Below the pieces are notes generated by a model that made no database searches, was not told the DNA's origin, and worked only from the letters and a program-made list of their open reading frames with translations. A DNA stretch of 64,000 bases from assembly GCF_006715395.1 (NCBI RefSeq), contig NZ_VFNC01000002.1:930001-994000 (forward strand), written 5' to 3'. Shown one piece after another: positions 26,700-36,050 of this stretch; the first letter of the stretch is position 1; each line of letters begins with the position of its first letter. Both the position numbers and the translations under genes were made by a program. This DNA is from Streptomyces sp. SLBN-31 (lineage in GTDB: Bacteria; Actinomycetota; Actinomycetes; Streptomycetales; Streptomycetaceae).

Positions 26700-27842
26700 A
26701 TGACCACCACTCTCGAACACCCCCCTGTACAGCAGGAATCCCGGACACAGCTCGCCGGCGGTGTCCTCGACATCGACGCGGGCGGAAAGGGCCATCTGCG
26801 CGCCGACAGCCTCCACGCCACACCTTCCGACCTGCCGGTTCCGCCCGCGCTGATCCGCCGTCACGGCCTGCGCAAGGGCGACCTGGTGGAAGGCGTGCGC
26901 GACGACAGGCGCGCGCTCACCGAGGTCGTACGGGTCAACGGGCGTACGCTCGAGGAACTTCGCGGCCGCCCGCACTTCCGCGACCTCACCCCGCTGCATC
27001 CCCGGGGGCGCATCCGCCTGGAGCACCCGGCGGCCGGGCTCGCGGGGCGTGTCACCGACCTCGTCTCACCCGTCGGGAAGGGCCAGCGCGGTCTGATCGT
27101 GGCCCCGCCCAAGACCGGCAAGACCGTGCTGCTGCAGCAGATCGCGGCCGCCGTCGCCGGCAACCATCCCGAGTGCCACCTGATGGTGGTGCTGCTGGAC
27201 GAACGGCCCGAGGAGGTCACCGAGATGCGGCGCTCCGTGCGCGGCGAGGTGTACGCCTCCACCTTCGACCGGGGTCCCAAGCAGCACATCGCGCTCGCCG
27301 AACTCGTCATCGAGCGCGCGAAGCGGCTCGTCGAGGCCGGCGAGGACGTCGTGATCCTGCTCGACTCCCTGACCCGGCTGTGCCGGGCGCACAACAACGC
27401 GGCCGCCTCGAGCGGCCGTACGCTCAGCGGCGGTGTGGACGCCTCCGCGCTGCTCGGCCCTAAGCGGTTCTTCGGCGCCGCCCGGCTCGCCGAGGAGGGC
27501 GGCTCGCTGACGATCCTCGCCACCGCCCTGGTGGAGACCGGCTCGCGCGCCGACGACTACTTCTTCGAGGAGCTGAAGAGCACCGGCAACATGGAGTTGC
27601 GCCTGAGCCGCGAACTCGCCTCGCGCCGCGTCTTCCCGGCCGTCGACATCAACACCTCCGGCACCCGCCGTGAGGAACTCCTCCTCTCCCCCGCCGAGTT
27701 GACCGCCGTACGCGGCCTGCGCCGTGCCCTGCAGACCCGGGACGGGCAGGCGAGCCTGGAGACCCTTCTGGAGCGCATGCGCGACACCCCGGACAACGCC
27801 GCCTTCCTGCGGCGCATCCAGCCCACACTGCCGGCCGGCTGA
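26700..27842 (+). CDS. rho: Short transcription termination factor Rho paralogue
   Basis: 380 residues from ATG 26700 (AAGGA upstream). All ATPase-core motifs of Rho are present: Walker A GLIVAPPKTGKT (131-142), LLDERPEEVTEM (165-176), Walker B VVILLDSLTRL, the Q-loop LSGGVDASAL and the R-loop/arginine-finger region ending NTSGTRREE. Actinobacterial housekeeping Rho is usually around 600-700 residues with a long charged insertion; this one lacks it and starts near the cold-shock-like RNA domain. Two differences from E. coli stand out: the aromatic pair of the RNA site (GFGF, F62/F64) is GKGH, and Gly337 is Ser (ELKSTGNME, S294). Probably a second, specialised Rho. Confidence 0.9.
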   Translation: MTTTLEHPPVQQESRTQLAGGVLDIDAGGKGHLRADSLHATPSDLPVPPALIRRHGLRKGDLVEGVRDDRRALTEVVRVNGRTLEELRGRPHFRDLTPLHPRGRIRLEHPAAGLAGRVTDLVSPVGKGQRGLIVAPPKTGKTVLLQQIAAAVAGNHPECHLMVVLLDERPEEVTEMRRSVRGEVYASTFDRGPKQHIALAELVIERAKRLVEAGEDVVILLDSLTRLCRAHNNAAASSGRTLSGGVDASALLGPKRFFGAARLAEEGGSLTILATALVETGSRADDYFFEELKSTGNMELRLSRELASRRVFPAVDINTSGTRREELLLSPAELTAVRGLRRALQTRDGQASLETLLERMRDTPDNAAFLRRIQPTLPAG

Positions 27843-27934
27843 CGAAGCCCCTCGGTTCTGAGCACCGGATTGTCCCCTATCCTTCGGGCTGACCTGCACA
27901 TGCAAAGCACAGGTTCGACACGGGGGTACAGCAC

Positions 27935-29017
27935 ATGACATATCGGCGCGCGGTCATACCGGTACTGGCCGGAGGCGCCCTGCTCACACTGCTGATGCTG
28001 TGGGCGGGAGCGAGCGCCTCGGCACTGCAACTCCAGGGCTCGGGCAACGTGTTCGACATCGAGTCCGCGAACGCCCTCAGAGTCCTGCTCTCACCCTGGT
28101 CGTACTCGGACGTGGGCGGCGGCGGCCCGTACACCGACCTCTACCGCACCGCGATGCAGATCAGGTTCGTGACGCTCTTCCTGTTCTTCGTGGCCGGTGC
28201 GCTCCTCCTGCTGCGCCGGCTGCCGCCGGTGCAGGGCCGCACACCTGCCACGCTGCTCGCGCTGTGGGCCTGGGCCCCGGTGGCGGCGACGCTGGCCGTG
28301 ACCGTGTCGGCGCCCTGGCTGATCGCCTCGCGGGGGCACGGCAGTTTCCGGGTGCTGCCCCAGCTCGCGGGCGTGATCGCGTCGGGCGGTCCGGTCGCGG
28401 TGTTCGCGGGGCTGCTGGCCGCCCCGGTCACGGTGGTGGTGGCGCGTGTCATGGACAAGGACGAGGAACCGCTGCCCCGGAGAAACGTGCCGCCGCTCGC
28501 GGCCCGTCTGTCGGCGAGCACCGGGACCGCCGTGGTGGCGCTGTCGCTGGTGGTCCTCTCGTACCAGTCGGTGGCGGCCTGGATCCAGACGTCCTTCCCC
28601 GGCGAGGGACTGCTGTCCGAGCCCGGCGACCTGCTGCGCGAGTGGCTGCTGCTGGGAGCATGGAGCGACCCGACGACGTCACCCCTGGGCGACTGGCTGA
28701 CGTACCGGGCGGCCGACGTGCTCGTGCTCGCCGTGGTGTGGTGGGCGCTGCGGCTGCTGCCGGCCCTCCTCACCGAGGCCACGGCGCCGACCATGGCGGC
28801 GGGCGCTGTCTGCGCGACCGTGCTGGGCCTGCTGGCGAGCCAGCTCCTGCACTGGGCGATGGACGACACCACCGCCGTACGCGGGCCGGTGTCCCTGTTG
28901 GCCGGGCTCGGCGGCGGCGTCCCGGCCGCCCTCACCTTCGGCATTCTCGCGGGGATCGCGGCCGTCGTGACGCTACGGCTGGCCGGGCACCGCAAGACCG
29001 CCGACTCCTCCGGGTGA
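27935..29017 (+). CDS. Multi-pass membrane protein of unknown function
   Basis: 360 residues with about eight predicted membrane helices (AVIPVLAGGALLTLLMLWAG, TLFLFFVAGALLLL, LLALWAWAPVAATLAVTV, VIASGGPVAVFAGLLAA and others). An extracellular loop rich in Ser/Gly follows the first helix. No conserved polar signature of a transporter or enzyme is evident, and I do not recognise the family. ACCTG (27892-27896) and CAGGT (27910-27914) form an inverted repeat just before the start. It is a single gene between rho and a D,D-carboxypeptidase. Confidence 0.75.
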   Translation: MTYRRAVIPVLAGGALLTLLMLWAGASASALQLQGSGNVFDIESANALRVLLSPWSYSDVGGGGPYTDLYRTAMQIRFVTLFLFFVAGALLLLRRLPPVQGRTPATLLALWAWAPVAATLAVTVSAPWLIASRGHGSFRVLPQLAGVIASGGPVAVFAGLLAAPVTVVVARVMDKDEEPLPRRNVPPLAARLSASTGTAVVALSLVVLSYQSVAAWIQTSFPGEGLLSEPGDLLREWLLLGAWSDPTTSPLGDWLTYRAADVLVLAVVWWALRLLPALLTEATAPTMAAGAVCATVLGLLASQLLHWAMDDTTAVRGPVSLLAGLGGGVPAALTFGILAGIAAVVTLRLAGHRKTADSSG

Positions 29018-29096
29018 CTGCGGCATCCGGGTGCTCCCGACCGTGGCCCGGCCCGGCCATCGGCCCGCACGCCGGACCGATTCCTACGTTGACGAT

Positions 29097-30332
29097 ATGA
29101 CCATCGGATTCTCCTTCCGTATGCCTCGCACCGCGGTCGCATTCCGTGTGCCCGGGACCGCGGCCGCGTTCCGTATGCCCAGGGCGGCCGCCGCGACCTG
29201 CGCGGTGTGCGTGGCGGGCGTTCTGGCGCTCGCGCCCGTCGCGGCCGCCGCCGCGACGAAGCCGGCTCCGGCCGGCGGGCCGAGGGCGGCGGCGATGCCG
29301 CGCCCGTCGCTGCTGTACCGGCACGGCACGCTCGTGCGCCCCCACCGCGGCGCTCCCGCGCTTCCCGACGTCTCCGCGCTGTCGTGGCTGGTGGCCGACG
29401 CCGATAGCGGCGAGGTGCTCGCCGCGCACGACGCGCATCGCAGGCTGCCGCCCGCCAGCACCCTCAAGACCCTGTTCGCGCTCACCGTGCTGCCGACCCT
29501 GCCGGGCGGCATCCGGCACCGGGTGCGGGAGGAGGAGTTGGCGGGCATCGGAGCAGGCAGCAGCATGGTCGGCGTCGCCGAGGGACACACGTACACCGTC
29601 GCCGACCTGTGGCGCGGGGTGTTCCTGAACTCCGGCAACGACGCGGTGCACGTCCTCGCCGCCCTCAACGGCGGCTGGGCCACGACGGCCACCCGGATGC
29701 AGGCCGAGGCGCGGGCCCTCGGCGCCCTCGACACACAGGTGCGCTCGCCCGACGGCTACGACACGCCGGGCCAGGTGTCGTCGGCGTACGACCTCGCGGT
29801 CTTCGGCCGGTCCGGGCTGCGCAACGCGGACTTCGCGCGGTACTGCGGCACCGCAGAGGCGCAGTTCCCGGACGGCACCGGAGGGTCGTACGGCATCCGG
29901 AACACCAACCGGCTGCTGACCGGAGCGGACGGTGTGGAGCCGTACCGCGGGCTGATCGGCGTCAAGAACGGCTACACCACCAACGCGGGCAACACCCTCG
30001 TGGCCGCCGCCCGACGAGACGGGCGCACCCTTGTCGTCACGGTGATGAACCCTCAGGCCGGTGGCGGAGTCACCGTCTACGAGGAGGCCCGTCAGCTGCT
30101 CGACTGGGGGTTCGGGGCGGCCGGGCGGGTGGCACCGGTGGGGTCGCTGGACGGGCTGCGGGCGCGGCCCCACCCGGGACCCCACGCCGCGCCCTTGGCC
30201 GCGGTGGTGATGCCGGAGGGCGGCGGCCCCGGATGGCCGGAGACCGGCGTCATCGCGGGGGCCGCCGCGCTGGGTGCCGGTGCCGTGGCGCTCGTGCTGC
30301 GGGGCAGAAGCCCGCGCCCGTCGGAGAGTTGA
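29097..30332 (+). CDS. D-alanyl-D-alanine carboxypeptidase (class C-type low-mass PBP)
   Basis: 411 residues from ATG 29097. The penicillin-binding motifs are in order: SxxK as STLK (121-124), SxN in FLNSGNDAVH, and KTG replaced by KNG in IGVKNGYTTNAGN. A signal sequence ends in PVAAAAA and a C-terminal helix (IAGAAALGAGAVALVL) followed by RGRSPRPS anchors it, the S11 build. It trims the terminal D-Ala from peptidoglycan stems. The first 30 residues hold a curious triple FR(M/V)P repeat, so translation may really begin at a later ATG. Its 3' end overlaps the convergent mannosyltransferase relic. Confidence 0.9.
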   Translation: MTIGFSFRMPRTAVAFRVPGTAAAFRMPRAAAATCAVCVAGVLALAPVAAAAATKPAPAGGPRAAAMPRPSLLYRHGTLVRPHRGAPALPDVSALSWLVADADSGEVLAAHDAHRRLPPASTLKTLFALTVLPTLPGGIRHRVREEELAGIGAGSSMVGVAEGHTYTVADLWRGVFLNSGNDAVHVLAALNGGWATTATRMQAEARALGALDTQVRSPDGYDTPGQVSSAYDLAVFGRSGLRNADFARYCGTAEAQFPDGTGGSYGIRNTNRLLTGADGVEPYRGLIGVKNGYTTNAGNTLVAAARRDGRTLVVTVMNPQAGGGVTVYEEARQLLDWGFGAAGRVAPVGSLDGLRARPHPGPHAAPLAAVVMPEGGGPGWPETGVIAGAAALGAGAVALVLRGRSPRPSES

Positions 30333-31858
30333 CCGACGGGCAGCCGCAGCAGCAGACCGAGGGTGATCCACGCGTAGGCGTTGCCGCCCAGGAATCCGTC
30401 GATGCCGGAGGCGTCGTCGAACCACAGCCACACCACGCTGGTGCACAACACCGCGTACAGCACACCGGCGGTCCGCGGGTGCCCGGCGCGGACCAGCACC
30501 GCGAGCGCCGGCAGCACCCACACCAGGTGGTGCACCCAGGTGATCGGACTGAGCAGACACGCGGTCAGGCCGGTGAGGGCGAAGGCGCCCGGCCAGTCCC
30601 CCGCGGCGACGGCCCGCCTGGTCCGCCGGGCCCACACGGCGAGCACCACGAGCACGACGCACGCCCAGACCGCGTGGTCCGGCACTCCGAGGCGGGCCAG
30701 GACACCCTGCAGGGACTGGTTGGAGACGTAATCCAGGCGGCCCACCCGGCCGGTGTCCCACAGCGCCCGTGTCCAATAGAACCGAGAGGCGCCCGGGGCC
30801 GCCCACGCGGCGAACGCGGTCGCCGCGCACGCGACGACCGCGGTTGTGCCAGACCGCTGCCGGCCTTCGTGAGCAGCGTGGCGGTGGCGCGGCCGAGCAG
30901 GCTGGTCAGCGCCCAGTTGTGCGGGGAGACGGGCGTCCCGAGCGCCGCGATCCAGCCGTAGCCGGCGCCGGTCAGGACGGTGGTCGCGACGGCGGCCGCG
31001 GCGGTCGTGAGCACCGCGGGTGCCGGTCCGTGGCCGGCGCGGACACGAAGCGCGACGACCGCCACGAGACCGAGCACCGCGGGTGCCTTGACCAGGGCGG
31101 CCAGGGTGACGAGCACGGCCGCCGCCACCGGCCACCGGCCGAGCGCGGCAACCAGTCCCGTGCCGAGCAGTCCGAGCATGATCGCGTCGTTGTGGGCGCC
31201 GGCCACCAGGTGCAGCAGGACCAGCGGATTCAGCGCGCCGAGCCAGAGCGCCTGAGCGGGATCGGCGTCGCTGTGGCGGGCCAGGCGGGGCAGCGCCGCC
31301 GCCATCAGGGCCACGCCGAGCAGCGCCAGCAGGCGCATCCCGATCAGCCCGGCCGGCAGTTCACCGCGGGTCAGGCCCGTCAGGGCGGAGGCGACGCCGA
31401 GGAACACCGGGCCGTAGGGGGTGGCCGTCTGCCGCCACAGCGCGGGGACCTCGTCGGCGAGCGGCCCGCCGAGGTGGGCGGGACCGTATGTGTACACGTC
31501 CATGTGCGCGTCGACCATGGCGCCCCTGGGCGAGGTAGCTGTAGACGTCCCGGCTGAACAGCGGCGGGGCGAGCAGCAGCGGCGCCGCCCAGACCGCGAG
31601 GACCAGCAGCAGGGCCCGTGTCGTGGGAGGCTCGGCGGCGCGCACGAGCCTGCCCAGCAGCAGCCATGCGGCGATCAGCAGGACGACACCGAGGTACACG
31701 CAGACCAGCCCCAGCGCCACGCGCACGTCGGCGGGGGCCGACAACTCCTCGACGGGCAGGGCGCCGGCCGTCTCCCCGCCCAGCGCGAGGAAGGCGGTAC
31801 CGGCCAGCCCCAGCACCTGGCAGCGGCGGAGATCGACGGGAAAGGCCATGGCCAACAC
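30092..31858 (-). pseudogene. Frameshifted polyprenol-phosphomannose-dependent mannosyltransferase (MptB-like)
   Basis: The first frame (from 31858) has a GT-C start and the key loop LFSRDVYSYLAQG; there the frame shifts by one G (CAGGGGCGCC) into AMVDAHMDVYTYGPAHLGGP. A second shift near 30855 joins LLTKAGSG to GTTAVVACAATAFAAW. The remaining helices (TWVHHLVWVLPALAVLVRAG, then DDASGIDGFLGGNAYAW) complete the family pattern. Intact members add alpha-1,6-mannose to lipid-linked glycans at the membrane. The last 240 bp overlap the carboxypeptidase on the other strand, beyond the normal end of the family. Both shifts are small and could be sequencing errors. Confidence 0.75.
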
Positions 31859-32011
31859 TCGGGAAGCGTGTCAACGCCGGATGGCCGGAGATTGACGCGC
31901 CGCCCTCGCGTCGGAGACCTGGACGTGACCGGCGTGTGATCCCGTGGACGCGGCGATGAGTTCCACCGGGCCGGGGGGTCCTACCCGCATACGACACACC
32001 AGCGAACGGAC

Positions 32012-32785
32012 GTGATGACGATGCCGGACAGCTCCGCCCATGCCGAGGTCAACGGGCTCCACATGTACTACGAGCTGCACGGCTCGGGCGACGGCGACCG
32101 GCGCCCGCTGGTGCTGCTGCACGGCGGGGTGCACACGATCGAACTGTCCTTCGCGGCCGTGCTGCCCGCGCTGGCCTACGGCCGGCGGATCGTCGCGCCC
32201 GAACTGCAGGGGCACGGCCGCACCGCCGACACGGCGCGCGAGATGACGGTGGCGAACCTCGCCTCGGACGTCCTGGCCCTCCTCGACGAACTCGGCATCG
32301 AGCAGGCCGACTTCCTCGGTTTCAGCCTCGGCGGGCTCACCGCGCTGGAGATCGCGGTGCGCCATCCCGAACGCGTCGGCCGCCTGGTGCTCGCCGCCAC
32401 CCACTACCGCCAGGACGGCTACCACGACGAGGTGCGCACACCGGACTACGCCTCCCCGCGGCTGCCCAGCCAGGCCGACTTCCAGGAGATGGCCGAGGCG
32501 TACGCCGCCGTCGCCCCGCACCCCGAGCACTTCCAGGACTTCCTCGTCAAGGTCACGGGCGCGGCCCACGCGACGCTGCCCTGGACCGCCGACGACCTGC
32601 GCGCGCTGACCGCGCCCACCCTCCTGGTCATTGGCGACAACGACTTCGTACGAGTGGAACACGCGGCGGAGATGCAGGCTCTGATCCCCGCGGCACGGCT
32701 CGCCGTCCTGCCCGGCACCACACATGTGACCCTGATGCGGCGGGCCTCGGTGCTGGTGCCGCTGCTGACCGAGTTCCTGGACTGA
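32012..32785 (+). CDS. Alpha/beta-fold hydrolase
   Basis: 257 residues; GTG 32012, ATG 32015 and ATG 32021 are all possible starts with a weak ribosome site. The fold is clear: VLLHGGVHT oxyanion loop, nucleophile elbow GFSLGG (Ser near residue 109), acid in VIGDNDFVRVEH, base in PGTTHVTL. The cap region is short. Substrate unknown; relatives include esterases, chloroperoxidase-like enzymes and lactone hydrolases. The stop lies 15 bp from the convergent glutaminase stop. Confidence 0.88.
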   Translation: MMTMPDSSAHAEVNGLHMYYELHGSGDGDRRPLVLLHGGVHTIELSFAAVLPALAYGRRIVAPELQGHGRTADTAREMTVANLASDVLALLDELGIEQADFLGFSLGGLTALEIAVRHPERVGRLVLAATHYRQDGYHDEVRTPDYASPRLPSQADFQEMAEAYAAVAPHPEHFQDFLVKVTGAAHATLPWTADDLRALTAPTLLVIGDNDFVRVEHAAEMQALIPAARLAVLPGTTHVTLMRRASVLVPLLTEFLD

Positions 32786-32800
32786 GCGCGGCCCGGCGGC

Positions 32801-33730
32801 TCAGAACACCGACAGGCCCGTCAGGGTGGTGAAGCGGTCCAGTGCCGCCACCCCCGCCACCGAGTTGCCGCGCTCGTCGAGCCCGGGGCTCCACACGCAC
32901 AGCGTGCAGCGCCCCGGCACGACCGCGATGATGCCGCCGCCCACCCCGCTCTTGCCGGGCAGGCCGACCCGGTAGGCGAACTCGCCGGCCGCGTCGTACG
33001 TCCCGCAGGTCAGCATCACCGCGTTGACCTGCTTGGCCTGGCTGCGGGTGAGCAGCCGGGTGCCGTCGGAGCGGATGCCGTGGCGGGCCAGGAAGGTGGT
33101 GGCCAGGGCGAGGTCGGCGCAGGATGCCGTGAGGGAGCACTGGCGGAAGTACTGGTCGAGCAGGACCGGGACGGGGTTGTCGATGTTGCCGTAGGACGCC
33201 ATGAAGTGGCCCAGGGCGGCATTCCGGTCGCCGCGCCCCGCCTCCGAGGCGGCGACGTCCTTGTCGAAGTCGAGCGCCGGGTTGCCGCTCTCGGCGCGCA
33301 GGAAGGACAGCAGCTCGCCGGCCGCGTCGCCGGTACGAGTGTGCAGGCGGTCGGTGACGACCAGCGCGCCGGCGTTGATGAAGGGATTGCGCGGGATGCC
33401 GTTCTCGTACTCCAGCTGGACCAGGGAGTTGAACGGGTTGCCGGAGGGCTCGCGGCCCACGTGCTCCCACAGCTCGTCGCCCTCGCGGGCCAGGTCGAGG
33501 GCGAGGGTGAAGACCTTGGTGATGGACTGCGTGGAGAACGGCTCCCGCCAGTCCCCCACCCCGTACACCGTCCCGTCCAGCTCGGCCACCGCCATGCCGA
33601 AGCGGCGCGGGTCGCGGGCGGCGAGCGCCGGGATGTAGTCGGCGGGCCGGCCGCGGCCGGGGGTGCGTTCGACCTCCGCGAGGATGCGGTCGAGTACCGG
33701 TTGGAACTGCGCGGACATGATCTTCATCAT
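32801..33730 (-). CDS. glsA: Glutaminase A
   Basis: 309 residues from ATG 33730 (in-frame ATGs at 33727 and 33718 also fit). The serine beta-lactamase-like glutaminase signature FSTQSITKVF supplies Ser69 and Lys72. YENGIPRNPFINAGALVV, CGTYDAAGEFAYRVGLPGKSG (trimmed) and GGGIIAVVPG are all typical. It hydrolyses glutamine to glutamate and ammonia in the cytoplasm. It stands alone but near the asparagine/aspartate operon, giving a local set of amide-nitrogen release genes. Confidence 0.93.
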   Translation of the reverse strand: MMKIMSAQFQPVLDRILAEVERTPGRGRPADYIPALAARDPRRFGMAVAELDGTVYGVGDWREPFSTQSITKVFTLALDLAREGDELWEHVGREPSGNPFNSLVQLEYENGIPRNPFINAGALVVTDRLHTRTGDAAGELLSFLRAESGNPALDFDKDVAASEAGRGDRNAALGHFMASYGNIDNPVPVLLDQYFRQCSLTASCADLALATTFLARHGIRSDGTRLLTRSQAKQVNAVMLTCGTYDAAGEFAYRVGLPGKSGVGGGIIAVVPGRCTLCVWSPGLDERGNSVAGVAALDRFTTLTGLSVF

Positions 33731-34007
33731 GCCGTATGCCCGTTCCTGATCGCACGGCGGACGGTCGGCCACCCGACGCGGGCCCCTTCCTTCCTTGGCA
33801 GGAGGCCAATCAGGCATGTCTTGAACGAACCCCGCGCGCTGCCCCTGCGTCGGGCGCGCGGCAGGTCAGGGTGAGGGGTCGCGGGCTTCGCCGATCCGGG
33901 TCCGCGGCTGTCCATAGAGCAGAGGAGGAGCGACGCTGCGCCGGCAGAACGAATGCACCGCAGTCGCCGGCTCACCTGGGCGAGCCGACGGGCGCAGCCC
34001 CGGGGGC

Positions 34008-34500
34008 ATGGGACTCCTGCGCACACGCGCCGCGGCGGGACTGTGCGCGACAGCGCTGGTGCTGGCCGGATGCAGCCTGCCCCGTCCGCATGTTTCCCCC
34101 CGCAGGCCAATGCTCAGACGCGGGCGGACGTTCCACCTCAGCCCGCAGGGCGACGACGGCGCCGACGGCCGCACTCCGCAGACCGCCTGGCGGCCACTGC
34201 GGCACGCCGACGCCCTGCGCTTCAAGCCGGGCGACCGGCTGCGGCTGAAGGGCGGGGCGCGCTTCACCGGCACCCCGAGCATCGGGCCGGGAGACGCCGG
34301 CGACGTCCGCAAGCCCGTCGTGGTCGAATCCTATGGATCGGGCCGTGCGACCGTCGCCGCCGTCGGCACACGCGGCATCGAGGTGCACGACACGAGCGGG
34401 GTCAGCGTCCGCGACCTGGTCCTCGTCGGCGACAAGGAGTCCTACCGGCTCCGGGACTGCATCCCCTTCGTCAGCGATCTTCCGGGCCGCCCGCGCTCGC
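34008..34500 (+). pseudogene. Truncated right-handed beta-helix lipoprotein
   Basis: ATG 34008 begins a lipoprotein signal ending LVLAGCSLPRP (lipobox LAGC). FHLSPQGDDGADGRTPQTAW, FKPGDRLRLKGGARFTG and VVVESYGSGRATV follow, the opening of secreted beta-helix (pectate-lyase-like) proteins that normally exceed 400 residues. Similarity stops near 34500, where the convergent aspartase gene begins. The open frame continues for 2.6 kb only because it is antisense to GC-rich genes. The 277 bp upstream hold no gene. Confidence 0.7.
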
Positions 34501-34517
34501 CGCACGCGGACGGGACG

Positions 34518-35933
34518 TCAGATCGCCTGCGGCGCGCCGCTGCCGGCGAGCACCTCCGGCCGCAGGAGCTCGGCCAGCCGTTCCGACGGCAACAGGCCCT
34601 TCTCCAGGACGAGTTCGGCCACACCGCGGCCGGTGACGAGGGCCTCCTTGGCGATGTCGGTGGCGGCCGTGTACCCGATGTGCGGGTTGAGGGCGGTCAC
34701 CAGGCCGATGGAGTTCTCGACGCTCGCGCGCAGCCTCTCGGTGTTGGCGGTGATGCCGTCCACGCACCGCTCGGCCAGCGTGACGCAGGCGCTCTGCAGA
34801 TGCGTGATGCTCTCCGAGAGGGAGTGCAGGATGATCGGCTCGAAGGCGTTCAGCTGGAGCTGCCCGGCCTCGGCGGCCATGGTGATCGCGACGTCGTTGC
34901 CGATCACCTCGAAGGCGACCTGGTTGACGACCTCGGGGATCACCGGGTTGACCTTTCCGGGCATGATGCTCGAACCGGCCTGCACCGGCGGCAGGTTGAT
35001 CTCGCCCAGGCCCGCACGCGGCCCGGACGACAGCAGCCGCAGGTCGTTGCAGCTCTTGGAGAGCTTGATGGCGATCCGCTTGAGCACCCCGGACATCTGG
35101 ACGAACGCTCCGCAGTCCTGGGTGGCCTCGACCAGGTTGGCGGCCGTGACCAGCGGCAGCCCGGTGATGGCTGCGAGGTGGCGGCGGGCCGCCTCCGCGT
35201 ATCCGGCCGGAGCGTTGAGTCCGGTGCCGATGGCCGTGGCACCGAGGTTGATCTCATGGATCAACTGGACCGCCTCGTCAAGACGGTTGCGGTCCTCGTC
35301 GATCATGACCGCGTACGCCGAGAACTCTTGACCGAGCGTCATCGGCACCGCGTCCTGCAACTGTGTACGGCCCATCTTGAGCACGTCACGGAACTCGACG
35401 GCCTTGCGGGCGAAGGAGTCCTGCAGTACGGACATCGCCTTGAGCAGTCCACGTACCGCGAAGACCGTCGCGATCTTGACGGCGGTCGGGTAGACGTCAT
35501 TGGTCGACTGGCCGAGGTTGACGTCCTCGTTGGGGTGCAGGAATCCGTACTGCCCCTTCTCGTGCCCCAGCAGCTCCAGGGCCCGGTTGGCGACGACCTC
35601 GTTGGCGTTCATGTTGGTCGAGGTCCCGGCGCCGCCCTGGATCACGTCGACGACGAACTGGTCGTGCAGCTTGCCGCCCCGGATCTCCCGGCAGGCCCCG
35701 ACGATCGCGGCGGCCTTCTCCGGCGCCAGCAGCCCCAGCTCCTCGTTGGCGAGGGCGGCGGCCTCCTTGACCGCGGCCAGGGCGTCGATCAGATGCGGGT
35801 AGGCGGAGATCGGCGTGCCGGTGATCGGGAAGTTCTCCGTGGCCCGCAGGGTGTGCACACCCCAGTAGGCATCGGCGGGAACATCCCGGTCACCGAGCAG
35901 ATCGTGCTCGCTACGGGTGAGGGCGGCGGTCAT
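34518..35933 (-). CDS. aspA: Aspartate ammonia-lyase
   Basis: 471 residues from ATG 35933 (GAGGA about ten bases upstream); the upstream extension lacks family similarity. Aspartase features are plain: GGAGTSTNMNANEV substrate loop, HPNEDVNLGQSTND, KMGRTQLQDAVPMTLGQE and the superfamily signature GSSIMPGKVNP with the catalytic Ser. It deaminates aspartate to fumarate and ammonia. Asparaginase lies 117 bp upstream on the same strand, so the pair converts asparagine to fumarate with release of two ammonia. A copy of the intergenic repeat sits between them. Confidence 0.95.
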   Translation of the reverse strand: MTAALTRSEHDLLGDRDVPADAYWGVHTLRATENFPITGTPISAYPHLIDALAAVKEAAALANEELGLLAPEKAAAIVGACREIRGGKLHDQFVVDVIQGGAGTSTNMNANEVVANRALELLGHEKGQYGFLHPNEDVNLGQSTNDVYPTAVKIATVFAVRGLLKAMSVLQDSFARKAVEFRDVLKMGRTQLQDAVPMTLGQEFSAYAVMIDEDRNRLDEAVQLIHEINLGATAIGTGLNAPAGYAEAARRHLAAITGLPLVTAANLVEATQDCGAFVQMSGVLKRIAIKLSKSCNDLRLLSSGPRAGLGEINLPPVQAGSSIMPGKVNPVIPEVVNQVAFEVIGNDVAITMAAEAGQLQLNAFEPIILHSLSESITHLQSACVTLAERCVDGITANTERLRASVENSIGLVTALNPHIGYTAATDIAKEALVTGRGVAELVLEKGLLPSERLAELLRPEVLAGSGAPQAI

Positions 35934-35980
35934 GAGGGTACGGTTCCTCTTTCTGAGAGGGGGACATGGGCGCCCCTGCA

Positions 35981-36010
35981 AGGGGCGCGGGGAACTGCGC
36001 GACCGGCCAC
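35981..36010. repeat. Dispersed intergenic repeat, copy 3 (30 bp)
   Basis: Matches the first 30 bp of the copies at 6271 and 6381 with one change, including GGGGAACTGCGCGACC. GCGCCCCT just upstream (35970-35977) and AGGGGCGC form a hairpin, as at copy 1. Confidence 0.75.
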
Positions 36011-36050
36011 ACCCGGCCCGCAGTCGCGAAACTGCACATCTGGCAGGGCC

